A stretch of DNA of 64,000 nt from DRTC01 sp964521025 (GTDB lineage Bacteria; Cloacimonadota; Cloacimonadia; Cloacimonadales; TCS61), in NCBI GenBank assembly GCA_964521025.1, contig CAZFPK010000001.1, positions 94,652 to 158,651 of the forward strand, in the 5' to 3' direction. Within the stretch, counting starts at the first letter, position 1; every line of letters begins with the position of its first letter. A program made the position numbers and the translations under genes. This document shows, one piece after another, positions 42,901 to 51,479 of this stretch. A model generated the notes under the pieces. The model ran no database searches. It was not told the DNA's origin and saw only the letters and a program-made list of their open reading frames with translations.

Positions 42901-43549
42901 CAGAGCAGTCGGTAATATGGGACTTGTTCATACGAATCTTGGTAATTATACAAAAGCTATGGAATGTTATCAAAAAGATTTAGTAATTTTGGAGGAACTC
43001 GGAAATAAGAAGGGGATATCAATAGTCGTAGGTAATATGGGAAATGTTTATCGTTTTCAAGGAAATTTTGGAAAAGCGATAGATTGTTTTGAGAAAGTGA
43101 TTGAAATCGACAGTGAAATCGGATTTAAACCTCACCTCCCTTATGTTTTATCTGAAAAAGCAAATTGTCTCTATGAACTGAAAAAATATGAAAAGGCGAA
43201 TGAAATAAATGAAGAATGTCTGAAAATTGCTGAAGAGATAAAAGACGAAGAGTATATTTTTGCTGCTGAAATTCTAAAAGTGAAAATTGAGTTTAAAATA
43301 ATAAAAAGATATAAGGTGCGGATAAAAAAGTGTATCGAATCGCTTGAAAAAATGCTTGCTGATACAAAGAAAGAAGAACAAATTGCTGCTCTGAATTATG
43401 AATTAGCAATTATGAACAAGCAATTAGGAGGAAAAGAAGTAACTGAAAAGTATAAAAAAGATGCAATAAAATCCTACAAAAAGCTCTATAAGAAAACACC
43501 GAAAATAGATTATAAAAACAAGTATGAAGAATTGGAGAAACTAAAATAA
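39998..43549 (+). CDS. Class III nucleotide cyclase fused to AAA-type ATPase and TPR array
   Basis: A 1183-residue, soluble signalling protein. Residues 35-230 are a class III adenylate/guanylate cyclase domain: metal aspartates D45 (FLDIKGFT) and D89 (KYEGDLIMAHFG), substrate lysine K85, and transition-state N165/R169 in GDAVNLAARM, all present, so it is probably active. Residues about 240-650 form a STAND/AAA-like ATPase with Walker A SPAGLGKSRLIYEF near 271 and Walker B LIIVLEDLHWLDES near 416. The C-terminus has TPRs, seven of them exactly 40 residues apart. Such proteins sense a ligand or partner through the TPRs; the input is unknown. Confidence 0.92.
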   Translation: MFEKKWQNLIEDDLDKLSEIINPVKEKTIKLEEGENRIVSIFFLDIKGFTAMSEKLQSEQVKRIIDRIFKVFTNVILKYGGYIDKYEGDLIMAHFGSKITSETDTERAIKSGLEILNKIKQINEMLTQRKIELNVRIGINTGMVTTGKIGLQRSGDFTVYGDAVNLAARMEKNAPLNSILISEETKKLVTDIFRFESLGKLKLKGISFPVDVYKVLGVVTKKIERWERFKVVHRPVYVGRDKELKKIEKVYVKAKSQIGKIDADYKPIVIGLRSPAGLGKSRLIYEFSNKIKDKYKLKTMKNIKISGYTKSYAQAPYTIWTSFIKNYIGINETDTNEIIREKFEYFFSEISPELKRNENQVLEKAKPILGFILGLTYKDIRLKNPDPKSIQTEIFLAIRYFLEAITKIANRQNHPLIIVLEDLHWLDESSRYALKTILSSLNVEEKRNNKANKILFLLLAYRNEFELISEFKFRTEFYEFQLEPLTTDNSDQMINSMLGKINIPQKIKSELLSKSEGNPFYIEEWIHFLLDEDIIEKKDNMWRLKKEITAVPDTLHKLILSRIDRMETPLKILLQKASVIGYSFLKSIMEAMEIRLGNKQPIEPKLTQLIHMDWLKREEEVDETDTKYLFKHIIACDVVYQTILIYNKKILHKIIAEYVEEKFRDNKDYYAFLANHYEKAEVKDKSREYLKKAGDFARDHYQNELAVVFYDQLLQSIHDLSNQKELEIDILLKKGNIFRFIGKWKEAEDIYQNALHLATKIKDKKRIATLTNSVGWQNYLKGNYEKAMECLEKQLKISEEIEDKSGISIAFGNMGVVFKELGNYERAMECHRKKLEICEELEDKSGMSIAFGNIGLVYWNQGNYERAMEFHEKKLKIKEELADKKGISIAVGNMGIVYENQGNHKKAMECFEKRLKISEELGDKSGISIAVGNMGIVYKEQGNYEKAMECYQKDLIISEELGNKKGISRAVGNMGLVHTNLGNYTKAMECYQKDLVILEELGNKKGISIVVGNMGNVYRFQGNFGKAIDCFEKVIEIDSEIGFKPHLPYVLSEKANCLYELKKYEKANEINEECLKIAEEIKDEEYIFAAEILKVKIEFKIIKRYKVRIKKCIESLEKMLADTKKEEQIAALNYELAIMNKQLGGKEVTEKYKKDAIKSYKKLYKKTPKIDYKNKYEELEKLK
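42341..43180 (+). repeat. Seven 120-bp tandem repeats encoding TPRs
   Basis: Near-identical starts (GGxAATTATGAAAAAGCAAT-like) fall at 42,341, 42,461, 42,581, 42,701, 42,821, 42,941 and 43,061. The DNA similarity is high enough for copy-number change by recombination, each step adding or removing 40 residues in frame. Confidence 0.85.
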
Positions 43550-43560
43550 AGGAAAACCAA

Positions 43561-44487
43561 ATGATCCAACTAAAAAACATCTCCAAAAACTTTGGTGAAA
43601 TAAAAGCACTGCAAGATGTCTCGTTAAAGATTGAAAAAGGTGAACTCTTCGGTCTGCTCGGTCCAAATGGAGCAGGAAAGACGACAATGATTAACATCAT
43701 AAATACATTCCTGCCATTCGATGATGGGGAAATTCTCATAAACGATCTTTCTCTCAAAAATAGAAAAGAGAAGATCAAACAGAAGATCGGTGTCATCCCG
43801 CAGGAAATTGCCCTTTACGAAGAACTCACTGCTTTTGAGAACTTGAAATTCTGGGGAGAAGTTTATAGAATTACCGGGAAAGATCTGAAAAACAGATGCG
43901 AAGAAACCTTGAAAATGGTCGGACTTTTTGAGAGAAGAAACGATGCATTGAAAAAATATTCCGGTGGAATGAAACGCAGGATAAACATTGCTGCCGGACT
44001 GCTTCATAACCCTGAAATAATCTTGATGGACGAACCGACAGTCGGTGTCGATCCGCAATCACGCAATTTCATTTTCGAGATGATCGAGCAGTTGAATTCC
44101 ATTGGAAAAACAATTATTTATACAACACATTATATGGAAGAAGCGGAGAGACTTTGCCAGCGGATTGCCATAATCGATAAAGGACAGATCATCGCTTTGG
44201 GAACAAAAGAGGAATTGTTCAAACTATTGGAAAAAGAGAACAGCATTAATATCAAATTCAAAAAAAACATTGATTTAGAAAATTATAAAAATGCATTTAA
44301 TGAATTCCAAATATCAAAAATTAATGATCAGACTTTGCAGGTTTCAGGTGAAAACTTGATCGGAAATTTATCAGTAATTCTCGATTCGATCAATCAAAAT
44401 AAAAATGAAATTTCGGAAATAGATTTTAATAAACCAAACCTGGAAAAACTCTTCCTGAAATTGACAGGACGAGAATTGAGAGAATAA
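43561..44487 (+). CDS. ABC-2-type transporter ATP-binding protein
   Basis: A 308-residue ATPase: GLLGPNGAGKTTMINII (Walker A), Q-loop GVIPQEIALYEELTAFENL, signature KYSGGMKRRINIAAGLLHNP, Walker B IILMDEPTVGVDPQSR and switch TTHYMEEAERLCQR. The C-terminal 90 residues are the usual DUF4162-like tail of drug/antibiotic ABC-2 ATPases. It pairs with the permease at 44,615. The ATG is 11 bp after the cyclase stop, so it could be transcribed with it. A 106-bp palindromic element separates it from its permease. Confidence 0.92.
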   Translation: MIQLKNISKNFGEIKALQDVSLKIEKGELFGLLGPNGAGKTTMINIINTFLPFDDGEILINDLSLKNRKEKIKQKIGVIPQEIALYEELTAFENLKFWGEVYRITGKDLKNRCEETLKMVGLFERRNDALKKYSGGMKRRINIAAGLLHNPEIILMDEPTVGVDPQSRNFIFEMIEQLNSIGKTIIYTTHYMEEAERLCQRIAIIDKGQIIALGTKEELFKLLEKENSINIKFKKNIDLENYKNAFNEFQISKINDQTLQVSGENLIGNLSVILDSINQNKNEISEIDFNKPNLEKLFLKLTGRELRE

Positions 44488-44493
44488 AAAAAA

Positions 44494-44599
44494 CTCATCC
44501 CCTAACCCCTTCTCTTACAAGAGAAGGGGAACTCTATGGAAATAAAATTCACTTTATTTCGATTTATTCCCTCTCTTTTTAAGAGAGGATTAGGGTGAG
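44494..44599. repeat. Three-stem palindromic element, copy 1
   Basis: Two hairpins, CCCCTTCTCTT/AAGAGAAGGGG (44,506-44,529) and CCTCTCTT/AAGAGAGG (44,570-44,588), are enclosed by an imperfect outer stem CTCATCCCCTAA/TTAGGGTGAG. The right end lies just before the AAGGAG of the permease gene. A second copy is at 57,035-57,127. Confidence 0.8.
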
Positions 44600-44614
44600 C
44601 AAAAAGGAGTATGA

Positions 44615-45844
44615 ATGAACATATTCCCGCTTATAAAAAAAGATTTCAAAATGTTTTTCAAAAGCAAATCGGCAGTTGCTCTAACATACATTGTACCAAT
44701 GGTGATCACCTTAATTTTTGGAGCAGTTTTCGGAGGATTCGGAAAGACGGAAGGAATCAGCGGTATTAAAGTGTTGCTGGTCGATGATGATCAAACGGAA
44801 TTGTCCAAAAAATTCTACACACTTTTGGATAGTCTATCGGAACTGAAAGTCCATACGAAAAAGAGAGTAAAGGACGAATACATCCTCTTTGATCAAAATT
44901 CGATGGATGAATGGATCAGGGAAGGAAAACGGAAACTCGGGATTTACATTCCAAAAGGTTTCGGAAGAAGTATCTCAACCGGAAGGAAAATCCTTCTCGA
45001 AATCCATTTCGATCCCAAATACCAGATCGAGTATGGAATCACAAATGGAATTATCAAAAAAGTTCTGGTAGAAAATTTCCCTCAAATAATGATCAATAGT
45101 ATGATGAAAAGCCCATTGTTCCGGCAGTTTTCCTTTACTGAAAATCAAGATCAGTTCATGATTAATATACCGGATTATGTTCCCAAAATGGAAAATCCGA
45201 TCGATCTGAAATCCGTCAAGCTGCTCGGAAAAGCAAAGGAAAATTCCATGTTCGCACAATATGTAGCAGGAATGGCGGTGATGTTCCTTCTTTTCTCCGT
45301 TACTTATGCCGGTGCCACTCTTATCGATGAAAAAAATAACGGAACTATCGATAGACTGCTTATTGCTCCAGTCAAAAGAAGTGAAATCCTGCTCTCTAAA
45401 ATGCTTTATATCAGTCTGTTGGGATTGTCTCAATTGATTGTTCTTTTTATTTTTGGTTGGCTCGTTTTTAAACTGAATATTTTCAAAGATGTTCCTGCAC
45501 TTTTAGTGATGATAATTGTAACTGCTCTTGCCTGCTCGTCTGTCGGGATTTTTATTGCAGCTATTTGTAAGAATCAACAGCAGGTGGGAAGTCTTTCAAC
45601 ATTGCTCGTGCTGGGAATGTCTGCTCTCGGGGGTTCCATGTTTCCATCATTTATCATGCCGAAATATATTCAAACCATTGGAAATTTCACAGTCAATCAT
45701 TGGGCAATGAAAGGAATAACCGATATTTTCTGGTATGATAAACATCTTTCCGATATTTATCCAAGTGTCCTCATTTTAATTGGAATTACATGTGTGTTTT
45801 CATTTATCGCTATCAGGATTTTTAATAGAAGGTTGATGGAATGA
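44615..45844 (+). CDS. ABC-2-type transporter permease
   Basis: A 409-residue membrane protein in the classical ABC-2 layout: one N-terminal helix (ALTYIVPMVITLIFGAVFGG), a 190-residue extracytoplasmic domain, then five helices at the C-terminus (FAQYVAGMAVMFLLFSVTYAG, LSQLIVLFIFGWLVF, LLVMIIVTALACSSVGIF, VLILIGITCVFSFIAI). The cytoplasmic coupling phrase is DEKNNGTIDRLLIAPVKRSEILL. It forms the exporter with the ATPase at 43,561; substrates may be drugs, polysaccharide or lipid. AAAGGAG precedes the ATG. Confidence 0.92.
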   Translation: MNIFPLIKKDFKMFFKSKSAVALTYIVPMVITLIFGAVFGGFGKTEGISGIKVLLVDDDQTELSKKFYTLLDSLSELKVHTKKRVKDEYILFDQNSMDEWIREGKRKLGIYIPKGFGRSISTGRKILLEIHFDPKYQIEYGITNGIIKKVLVENFPQIMINSMMKSPLFRQFSFTENQDQFMINIPDYVPKMENPIDLKSVKLLGKAKENSMFAQYVAGMAVMFLLFSVTYAGATLIDEKNNGTIDRLLIAPVKRSEILLSKMLYISLLGLSQLIVLFIFGWLVFKLNIFKDVPALLVMIIVTALACSSVGIFIAAICKNQQQVGSLSTLLVLGMSALGGSMFPSFIMPKYIQTIGNFTVNHWAMKGITDIFWYDKHLSDIYPSVLILIGITCVFSFIAIRIFNRRLME

Positions 45845-45892
45845 AGGAGATAGGAAAAGGGAAGGAAAATGGAAAATCGAAGGAGAAAGTTA

Positions 45893-47071
45893 ATGAAAAA
45901 AAACGAAATAATCTATCCGGATTATAACAACTCAACTTTGAATCTTGTTTCAACAATACAAAACATTTTCGGAGTAAAAACCGAACATAAACCTCTCAAG
46001 CAAATCGATGTCGGGGAATTAAAAGAAAAGCAGAACATCATCCTTATGATCTTCGATGGTTTTGGGTATAATCTTCTGGAAAAATATAAAAAAACTTCCT
46101 GCTCTTTTTTAGCGGATCATTTCATCGATAAGATAACTTCGGTTTATCCATCCACGACAACTTCAGCTATTACAACTCTTTACACAGGAAAATCTCCTCT
46201 CCAACACGGGGCTTTGGGCTGGAGTTTATATTTTAAAGATTATTTCAAAATGATCGATTTTTTACCGAATAATGATAGTATTTATCAGAAATCATTAAAT
46301 AAAGAAAATTTTAATACTCACGATTTTCTCGATATTCCCAATATTTTTTCACAGATAAAAGAAACTATGCCCGGAACACAATTATTTTACTTGAAACCGA
46401 AACATCTCGGAATAAGTATTTATTCTAAATATATGACCAGAGATGCCCAAAATATACCTTTCAAATCAGCAAAACAGCTCTTTACCCGAATCAAAAAAAT
46501 CTCACAGAAAAAAAGCAGAAAATTCATTTTTTCATATTCCTCTCTTCCTGACGGTCTGGAACATCATCACGGAGTAGATGCGGAAATCGTTGAAAAATAT
46601 CTTAAAGAAATCGATTGGAGATTGGAGAAACTATCATCCCAGTTAACAAACACAACGATCTTGATAACAGCAGATCACGGACTGACGAATGTATATAAAT
46701 ATTTTTATGTAAACGAAGATAAAGAGTTGGATGATTGTCTGATCCTGCCTGCATTTCCGGAACCGAGATTTATTTCCTTTTTCGTGAAAAGTCATAAAAT
46801 GAAAGATTTTGAGAGGATCATAAAAAAATACGAGAATGATTTTTTGTTTATGAAAAGAGAAAAACTCTTCACTGCTAATTTATTTGGTTTTGGAAAGCAG
46901 CATCCGAAAATAGATGATTTCATCGGTGATTATGTAGCGATCGCTATTTCCGATGCTGCCATGAAACCGGTATTTCAGCAGAATGAAAAGAATAAACAGG
47001 AATTTCCGGCACATCATTGCGGATTGACGAAAGATGAAATGCTGGTTCCGCTTATCAGGATCGATGCTTAA
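45893..47071 (+). CDS. Alkaline-phosphatase-superfamily phosphodiesterase (NPP-like)
   Basis: From the ATG at 45893 it is 392 residues. Motifs follow the nucleotide pyrophosphatase/phosphodiesterase branch: metal site IILMIFDGFGYNL, nucleophile threonine within YPSTTTSAITTLYTG, then LPDGLEHHHG, ITADHGLTN and AHHCGL supplying the remaining zinc ligands. No signal peptide is seen, so it is probably cytoplasmic, unlike many NPPs. The start was moved from an ATG at 45869 because AAGGAG lies 7 bp upstream of the second ATG. Substrate unknown; it may hydrolyse a phosphodiester or act as a phosphoglycerate-mutase-like enzyme. Confidence 0.85.
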   Translation: MKKNEIIYPDYNNSTLNLVSTIQNIFGVKTEHKPLKQIDVGELKEKQNIILMIFDGFGYNLLEKYKKTSCSFLADHFIDKITSVYPSTTTSAITTLYTGKSPLQHGALGWSLYFKDYFKMIDFLPNNDSIYQKSLNKENFNTHDFLDIPNIFSQIKETMPGTQLFYLKPKHLGISIYSKYMTRDAQNIPFKSAKQLFTRIKKISQKKSRKFIFSYSSLPDGLEHHHGVDAEIVEKYLKEIDWRLEKLSSQLTNTTILITADHGLTNVYKYFYVNEDKELDDCLILPAFPEPRFISFFVKSHKMKDFERIIKKYENDFLFMKREKLFTANLFGFGKQHPKIDDFIGDYVAIAISDAAMKPVFQQNEKNKQEFPAHHCGLTKDEMLVPLIRIDA

Positions 47072-47082
47072 AAATCCGCTAT

Positions 47083-47160
47083 TCCGAGATTTTCTCTTTC
47101 GAGATAGAGACGGATTCTTTCAGCAGTAAAACGAGGTATCTTGATATTCTCTTGCATTCT
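47083..47160. repeat. Degenerate copy of the GTCATTC-type element
   Basis: ATTCCGAGATTTTCTCTTTC and GAGATAGAGACGGATTCTTT recall the block at 56,842-56,885. The rest of the 165-bp gap before the EamA gene is AT-rich with no clear signal. Confidence 0.4.
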
Positions 47161-47236
47161 CTTTCAAGATCAGGAATCTGTAACTGAAACAGGAAAAGGA
47201 ATTTTTTTAAATCAATTTTCGGACTTTATTTTATAA

Positions 47237-48151
47237 ATGACTGATCAAAAAAAAGCCTACATTTACGCCTTTCTCGCAGTTCTTCTCTGGTCAACAGCAG
47301 CATCTGCTTTTAAAATTTCTCTAAGATATTCGAATTTTCTACACCTTCTCTTATTCTCATCTTTTTTTGCTTCTCTCGTTTTATTCATAATTTTAGTGTT
47401 TCAACAAAAAATCGAACTGGTATTTTCTTTTTCCAAAAAAGAATATTTACATTCACTTTTTCTCGGTTTCCTGAATCCATTCCTTTATTATCTGATCCTC
47501 TTCAAAGCATACGAATTACTTCCGGCTCAGGAAGCACAACCATTGAATTTCATCTGGCCTCTGATGATCGTGCTTCTCTCCATTCCGATCCTCAAACAGA
47601 AGATCAAACTAATAAATATTATTGCCCTCTTGATCAGTTTCCTGGGAGTAATTATCATTTCCACTCATGGAAAAGTCTTCGATCTAAAATTTTCAAATCC
47701 GTTCGGAGTCTTTCTTGCTCTATTTTCTTCGATCATCTGGGCATTTTTCTTTATCTTTAATATGAAGGATAAAAGAGATGAAATCGCAAAACTCTTTTTA
47801 AGTTTCTTATTTGGATTTTTCTATATTTTAGTTTTCTCTCTTATTTTTACGAAAATTGAACTTCTTTCAATGAAAGGAATTTTAGGAGCAACTTATATCT
47901 CATTTTTTGAAATGGCGATTACTTTTTTTGTCTGGCTAAAAGCACTAACTCTTTCAGAGACAACCGCAAAAGTAAATAATCTCATCTATCTGACACCATT
48001 TCTATCATTGTTATTCATAAATTTCCTGGTCGGAGAAAAAATTTTGTTTTCAACTTTTATTGGTTTGATTTTTATTGTCTCGGGAATTTTATGTAGTTCG
48101 GAACCTTTAGTCCGGCAACTGACTGATTGTTCCGGGTCCACAGATATTTAG
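47237..48151 (+). CDS. EamA/DMT-family transporter
   Basis: A 304-residue membrane protein with about ten hydrophobic helices in two EamA repeats. The first holds AVLLWSTAASAFKISLRYS and ends with LGVIIISTHGK; the second starts FGVFLALFSSIIWAFFFIFN and ends TFIGLIFIVSGILCSS. Such drug/metabolite-type carriers export amino acids, nucleosides or toxic compounds; substrate unknown. No convincing ribosome binding site precedes the ATG. The frame continues 12 or so residues past the last helix into a non-repetitive tail. Confidence 0.9.
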   Translation: MTDQKKAYIYAFLAVLLWSTAASAFKISLRYSNFLHLLLFSSFFASLVLFIILVFQQKIELVFSFSKKEYLHSLFLGFLNPFLYYLILFKAYELLPAQEAQPLNFIWPLMIVLLSIPILKQKIKLINIIALLISFLGVIIISTHGKVFDLKFSNPFGVFLALFSSIIWAFFFIFNMKDKRDEIAKLFLSFLFGFFYILVFSLIFTKIELLSMKGILGATYISFFEMAITFFVWLKALTLSETTAKVNNLIYLTPFLSLLFINFLVGEKILFSTFIGLIFIVSGILCSSEPLVRQLTDCSGSTDI

Positions 48152-48181
48152 ATCGAACAGAGATTATAAAAAGGAGGATCA

Positions 48182-48221
48182 GAACAAGTTTTGAACTTCA
48201 GTAGCTCGGAACTTGTTCCGA
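48182..48221. repeat. REP pair (inverted)
   Basis: Two REP palindromes head to head: a degenerate GAACAAGTTTTGAACTTC followed by TCGGAACTTGTTCCGA. Same family as those around the decayed transposase at 51.5-52.5 kb. The rest of 48,152-48,444 has a TCGACTTG...CAAGTCGA-like arrangement but no gene. Confidence 0.75.
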
Positions 48222-48444
48222 AAAAAGTGTAACACCATCGTCCAGATAGAAATAGAAAATTCAAAGATTGAACTCGACTTGTCCCGAAGGTATTCGGGAT
48301 GTGAGTTGAGTTCAATTTTAGGACAAAGTGTTAGACGAGAATAACTTGTTTCGCAAGACGCAATTCTCAACTCGCACTTCGTAGCAAGTCGAGTCTTGCA
48401 GGAATATGAAGACCACCGGGACAGTGGTGATACAGGAGGAAACC

Positions 48445-49806
48445 ATGAAATCGATCAATCCTTTAACAGGAGAAACGATCAAAGAATACAAAGAACATAC
48501 TTCCGAAGAAATCAATATCCAAATCGAAAAATCGCAGCAGACATTTTTGGATTGGAAAAAAACCAGTTTCGAGGAAAGAACCTGGCTCATGACAAAAGCA
48601 GCTCAAATCCTGCGAAACAAATCGGATGAATACGCAGAATTGATGATGAATGAAATGGGAAAATTATTCAGAAGCGGGAAAGCGGAAGCGGAAAAATGTA
48701 CCTGGGTCTGTGATTATTATGCGCAAAATGCGAAAAAGTTTTTAGAACCCGAAATCGTTGAAACCGATGCGACAGAAAGTTTCATATCCTTCCAGCCGAT
48801 TGGAATCGTGCTTGCGGTAATGCCCTGGAATTTCCCTTTCTGGCAGGTTTTCAGATTCGCTGCTCCGGCTTTGATGGCTGGTAATATCGGTATCCTGAAA
48901 CACGCATCTAATGTTCCCGGATGTGCTTTGGCGATAGAAGATATTTTCAAGCAGGCTGGTTTTCCAGAAAATGTTTTTCAAACTTTATTGATCGGAAGTA
49001 ACAAAGTCGCCGAAGTAATTGAAAATCCTCTCGTGAAAGCAGTAACCCTGACCGGCAGTACTTTAGCGGGAAAGTCTGTCGCAAAAAAATCAGGAGAAAT
49101 GCTGAAAAAAGTAGTACTCGAACTGGGCGGCAGCGATCCTTATGTTATTCTCGCTGATGCTGACTTGGAAAAAGTTGTTCCGATATGTGTAACTTCTAAA
49201 CTGATCAATGCAGGTCAGAGTTGTATTGCCGCGAAAAGATTTATCGTTGATGAATCTATCAAAGAAGAATTTGAAGAAAAACTGGTTAAGCAGATGGCTT
49301 CTCAAAAAATGGGTGATCCAAAAGATACGGAAACAACGATCGGACCTTTAGCAAGGCAAGATCTGAGAGACGAACTTCATCAGCAAGTTGTGAAGAGTAT
49401 CGAAAAGGGAGCGGTTTGTATTCTCGGAGGAAAGATCCCGGAAAATAAAGGAGCATTTTATCCGCCGACAGTTCTGACAAATGTCCGGAAAGGAACTCCG
49501 GCTTACGATGAAGAATTATTTGGTCCTGTTGCCGTTATCATTTCCGCCAAAGATGAAAATGATGCGAGCAGGATTGCTAATGATTCCGTGTTCGGACTCG
49601 GAGCTGCAGTTTTCACCTCTAATGAAAAAAAAGGCAAAAGGATTGCAGAAAAAGAATTGGAAGCAGGTTGCTGCTTTGTGAATGATTTCGTGCGTTCAGA
49701 TCCGAGACTTCCTTTTGGCGGGGTCAAAGAAAGTGGTTACGGACGGGAACTTTCTCATTATGGTATCAAGGAATTTGTGAATATTAAAACTGTCTATATC
49801 AAATAA
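48445..49806 (+). CDS. NAD(P)-dependent aldehyde dehydrogenase, succinate-semialdehyde type
   Basis: 453 residues from the ATG at 48445, which has AGGAGG 5 bp upstream; an in-frame ATG at 48406 was rejected for lack of a site. ALDH hallmarks are present: IVLAVMPWNFPFWQVFR, general base E near residue 225 in VLELGGSDPY, and catalytic C near 257 in NAGQSCIAAKRF, plus the closing DPRLPFGGVKESGYGRELS. The short length and ELGGSDPY resemble the YneI/Sad group, which oxidises succinate semialdehyde. Neighbours do not form a GABA pathway, so another aldehyde is possible. Confidence 0.9.
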   Translation: MKSINPLTGETIKEYKEHTSEEINIQIEKSQQTFLDWKKTSFEERTWLMTKAAQILRNKSDEYAELMMNEMGKLFRSGKAEAEKCTWVCDYYAQNAKKFLEPEIVETDATESFISFQPIGIVLAVMPWNFPFWQVFRFAAPALMAGNIGILKHASNVPGCALAIEDIFKQAGFPENVFQTLLIGSNKVAEVIENPLVKAVTLTGSTLAGKSVAKKSGEMLKKVVLELGGSDPYVILADADLEKVVPICVTSKLINAGQSCIAAKRFIVDESIKEEFEEKLVKQMASQKMGDPKDTETTIGPLARQDLRDELHQQVVKSIEKGAVCILGGKIPENKGAFYPPTVLTNVRKGTPAYDEELFGPVAVIISAKDENDASRIANDSVFGLGAAVFTSNEKKGKRIAEKELEAGCCFVNDFVRSDPRLPFGGVKESGYGRELSHYGIKEFVNIKTVYIK

Positions 49807-49861
49807 AAAAATCGCCGAATTTTTGGAAATTTGGCAACTCTGAAGAGCATCAGTAAAACTC

Positions 49862-49891
49862 TTGACAAATAATTATTAGTCTTTAAATAGA
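49862..49891 (+). promoter_or_regulatory. Promoter of glgA leader ORF
   Basis: TTGACA at 49862-49867 and TAAATA/AATAGA at 49884-49891, with 16-18 bp between. It lies about 15 bp before the leader ORF's ATG, so the 5' leader would be very short. Confidence 0.6.
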
Positions 49892-49905
49892 AATCAAGAG
49901 GAAAA

Positions 49906-49989
49906 ATGGATATTAGAAAACAGTTCATCGTCGATGGAAAAGGAAAAATCCAAAAAAAATCAAATAAGATAATATGGAAAATTAATTGA
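49906..49989 (+). CDS. 27-residue ORF overlapping glgA (leader peptide candidate)
   Basis: An ATG with AGAGGA 5 bp upstream opens 27 codons (MDIRKQFIVDGKGKIQKK..., ending KIIWKIN) whose TGA overlaps the TTG start of glgA as TTGA. It sits directly behind a TTGACA promoter. The overlap implies that ribosomes ending here restart on glgA, so it may set glgA translation. The alternative is that it is an N-terminal extension cut off by a frameshift; the glgA frame has a TAA just before its TTG, so they cannot be one frame as written. No homology recognised. Confidence 0.5.
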   Translation: MDIRKQFIVDGKGKIQKKSNKIIWKIN

Positions 49990-51479
49990 TAACAAATAAC
50001 AAAAAACCAAAAATCCTTCTCTGTACTCCGGAAATAACCGAACTTCCCGAAGGTATGGGAAATGCCGCAAATTTCGTCTCGGCTAAAGGCGGCGGTCTCG
50101 GAGATATTTCCGCCAGCTTGGTACGCCATCTCAATGAAAGTCATGAATTCGAGTTGCATATCGTTCTTCCCAAATATGATAACCGCATCAAAAATGTTTC
50201 CAAATACACGAATCAGCAGATCGACAGGTTGTCCATCACTTTGCAGGGAAAAGGAATCCATCTTGTTAATGACAGTGCATTTTCCTATTTGAGCAATCCT
50301 TATGCAGATCATAAAGTTCATTCCCCGGTGCGGCGTTCGCTGGTTTTCCAGAGATATGTGATCAATAACCTGCTCGACTGGATACAACCCGATGTTGTTC
50401 ACTGCAATGACTGGATGACCGGATTGATTCCGGCAGCAGCGAAGGCAAAAGGCATCAAATCACTTTTTACTTTGCATAATATTTTCACGGAAAAGCAGAC
50501 TTTAATGGATATCGAATTGAGCGGCTTAAAACCTATGGAATTTGTCGAATATTTATATTTTGAGGAATTTCCGGAAAATATTAAAAAGAACTGGCGCAAA
50601 TATTTTCATACAAATAAAGTGGATTTCACTGCCAGTGCGATCTTTGCCGCAGATTTTTTCAACACAGTCAGCCAGACATTCCTGGAAGAACTCAAGGACG
50701 ACCATTTCCCGGAGCTCGTTTCCAGACCGATCTATCAAGTCATTAAGGATAAATACGAGCAGGGAAAAGCAGTCGGTATTCTCAATGCTCCCAATGATAC
50801 GATCAATCCGAAAGTTATGTCCGATATGATCAATTTTAATAAACATACGGTTATGGAAAAGAAAGCGGAAAACAAGGCTTTATTCCAGGAAAAAATGGAT
50901 TTACCACTCGCTCCGGATATTCCCTTGTTTTTCTGGCCGAACAGACTTTATTCCCAGAAATCTCCTGAGTTACTGATAGACAATGCTCTTTATTTCCTGA
51001 AAAAATATAAGATACAGATAGCAGTCGTTGCTAACGGTGATCTCAAACTGGAAAATAAATTACGATTATTTTCCAAAAAAAACAAAAATCTTAAATTTCA
51101 TCCATTCGATGAATATTTGAGTACTCTCGGAAAAGCCGCAGCCGATTTTATTTTGATGCCTTCCCGTTACGAACCTTGCGGACTTCCGCAAATGGAAGCT
51201 CCCAGATTCGGAACTTTGCCCATTGTTCGTGCAACCGGCGGTTTAAAAGATACGGTCGAACATCTCGATGTGAAAAAAAATAAAGGTAATGGTTTCGTCT
51301 TTGTCATGGTCGATAAAACCGGAATCGAATTCGGGATCAAAGAAGCACTCAAATTTTATGAACAACCTTTTGAAATCCGTAAAAAGCAGATCCGGAGAAT
51401 TATGAGTCAATCCAAAAGAATGTTCAATATGGAGAAAACAGCAGGGGAATATATGAAGGTTTATGAAGGGATGTTGTAG
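49986..51479 (+). CDS. glgA: Glycogen/starch synthase (GT5)
   Basis: A 497-residue GT5 glycosyltransferase. The N-terminal ADP-glucose motif is FVSAKGGGLGDISASL (residues about 28-43), followed by VVHCNDWMTGLIPAAAKAKG and SLFTLHNIF; the C-terminal donor-binding part has FILMPSRYEPCGLPQMEAPRFG and RATGGLKDTVEH. It extends alpha-1,4-glucan from ADP-glucose (or UDP-glucose) in the cytoplasm. The start is a TTG because an in-frame TAA precedes it; translation is probably coupled to the 27-codon leader. Its TAG stop lies inside a REP sequence. No glgB, glgC or phosphorylase gene is in the window. Confidence 0.9.
   Translation: MITNNKKPKILLCTPEITELPEGMGNAANFVSAKGGGLGDISASLVRHLNESHEFELHIVLPKYDNRIKNVSKYTNQQIDRLSITLQGKGIHLVNDSAFSYLSNPYADHKVHSPVRRSLVFQRYVINNLLDWIQPDVVHCNDWMTGLIPAAAKAKGIKSLFTLHNIFTEKQTLMDIELSGLKPMEFVEYLYFEEFPENIKKNWRKYFHTNKVDFTASAIFAADFFNTVSQTFLEELKDDHFPELVSRPIYQVIKDKYEQGKAVGILNAPNDTINPKVMSDMINFNKHTVMEKKAENKALFQEKMDLPLAPDIPLFFWPNRLYSQKSPELLIDNALYFLKKYKIQIAVVANGDLKLENKLRLFSKKNKNLKFHPFDEYLSTLGKAAADFILMPSRYEPCGLPQMEAPRFGTLPIVRATGGLKDTVEHLDVKKNKGNGFVFVMVDKTGIEFGIKEALKFYEQPFEIRKKQIRRIMSQSKRMFNMEKTAGEYMKVYEGML

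Noticed and set aside
42341..43180. Direct-repeat array as CRISPR
   Set aside because: The 120-bp period lies inside an open reading frame and translates to TPR helices; there are no spacers or cas genes.
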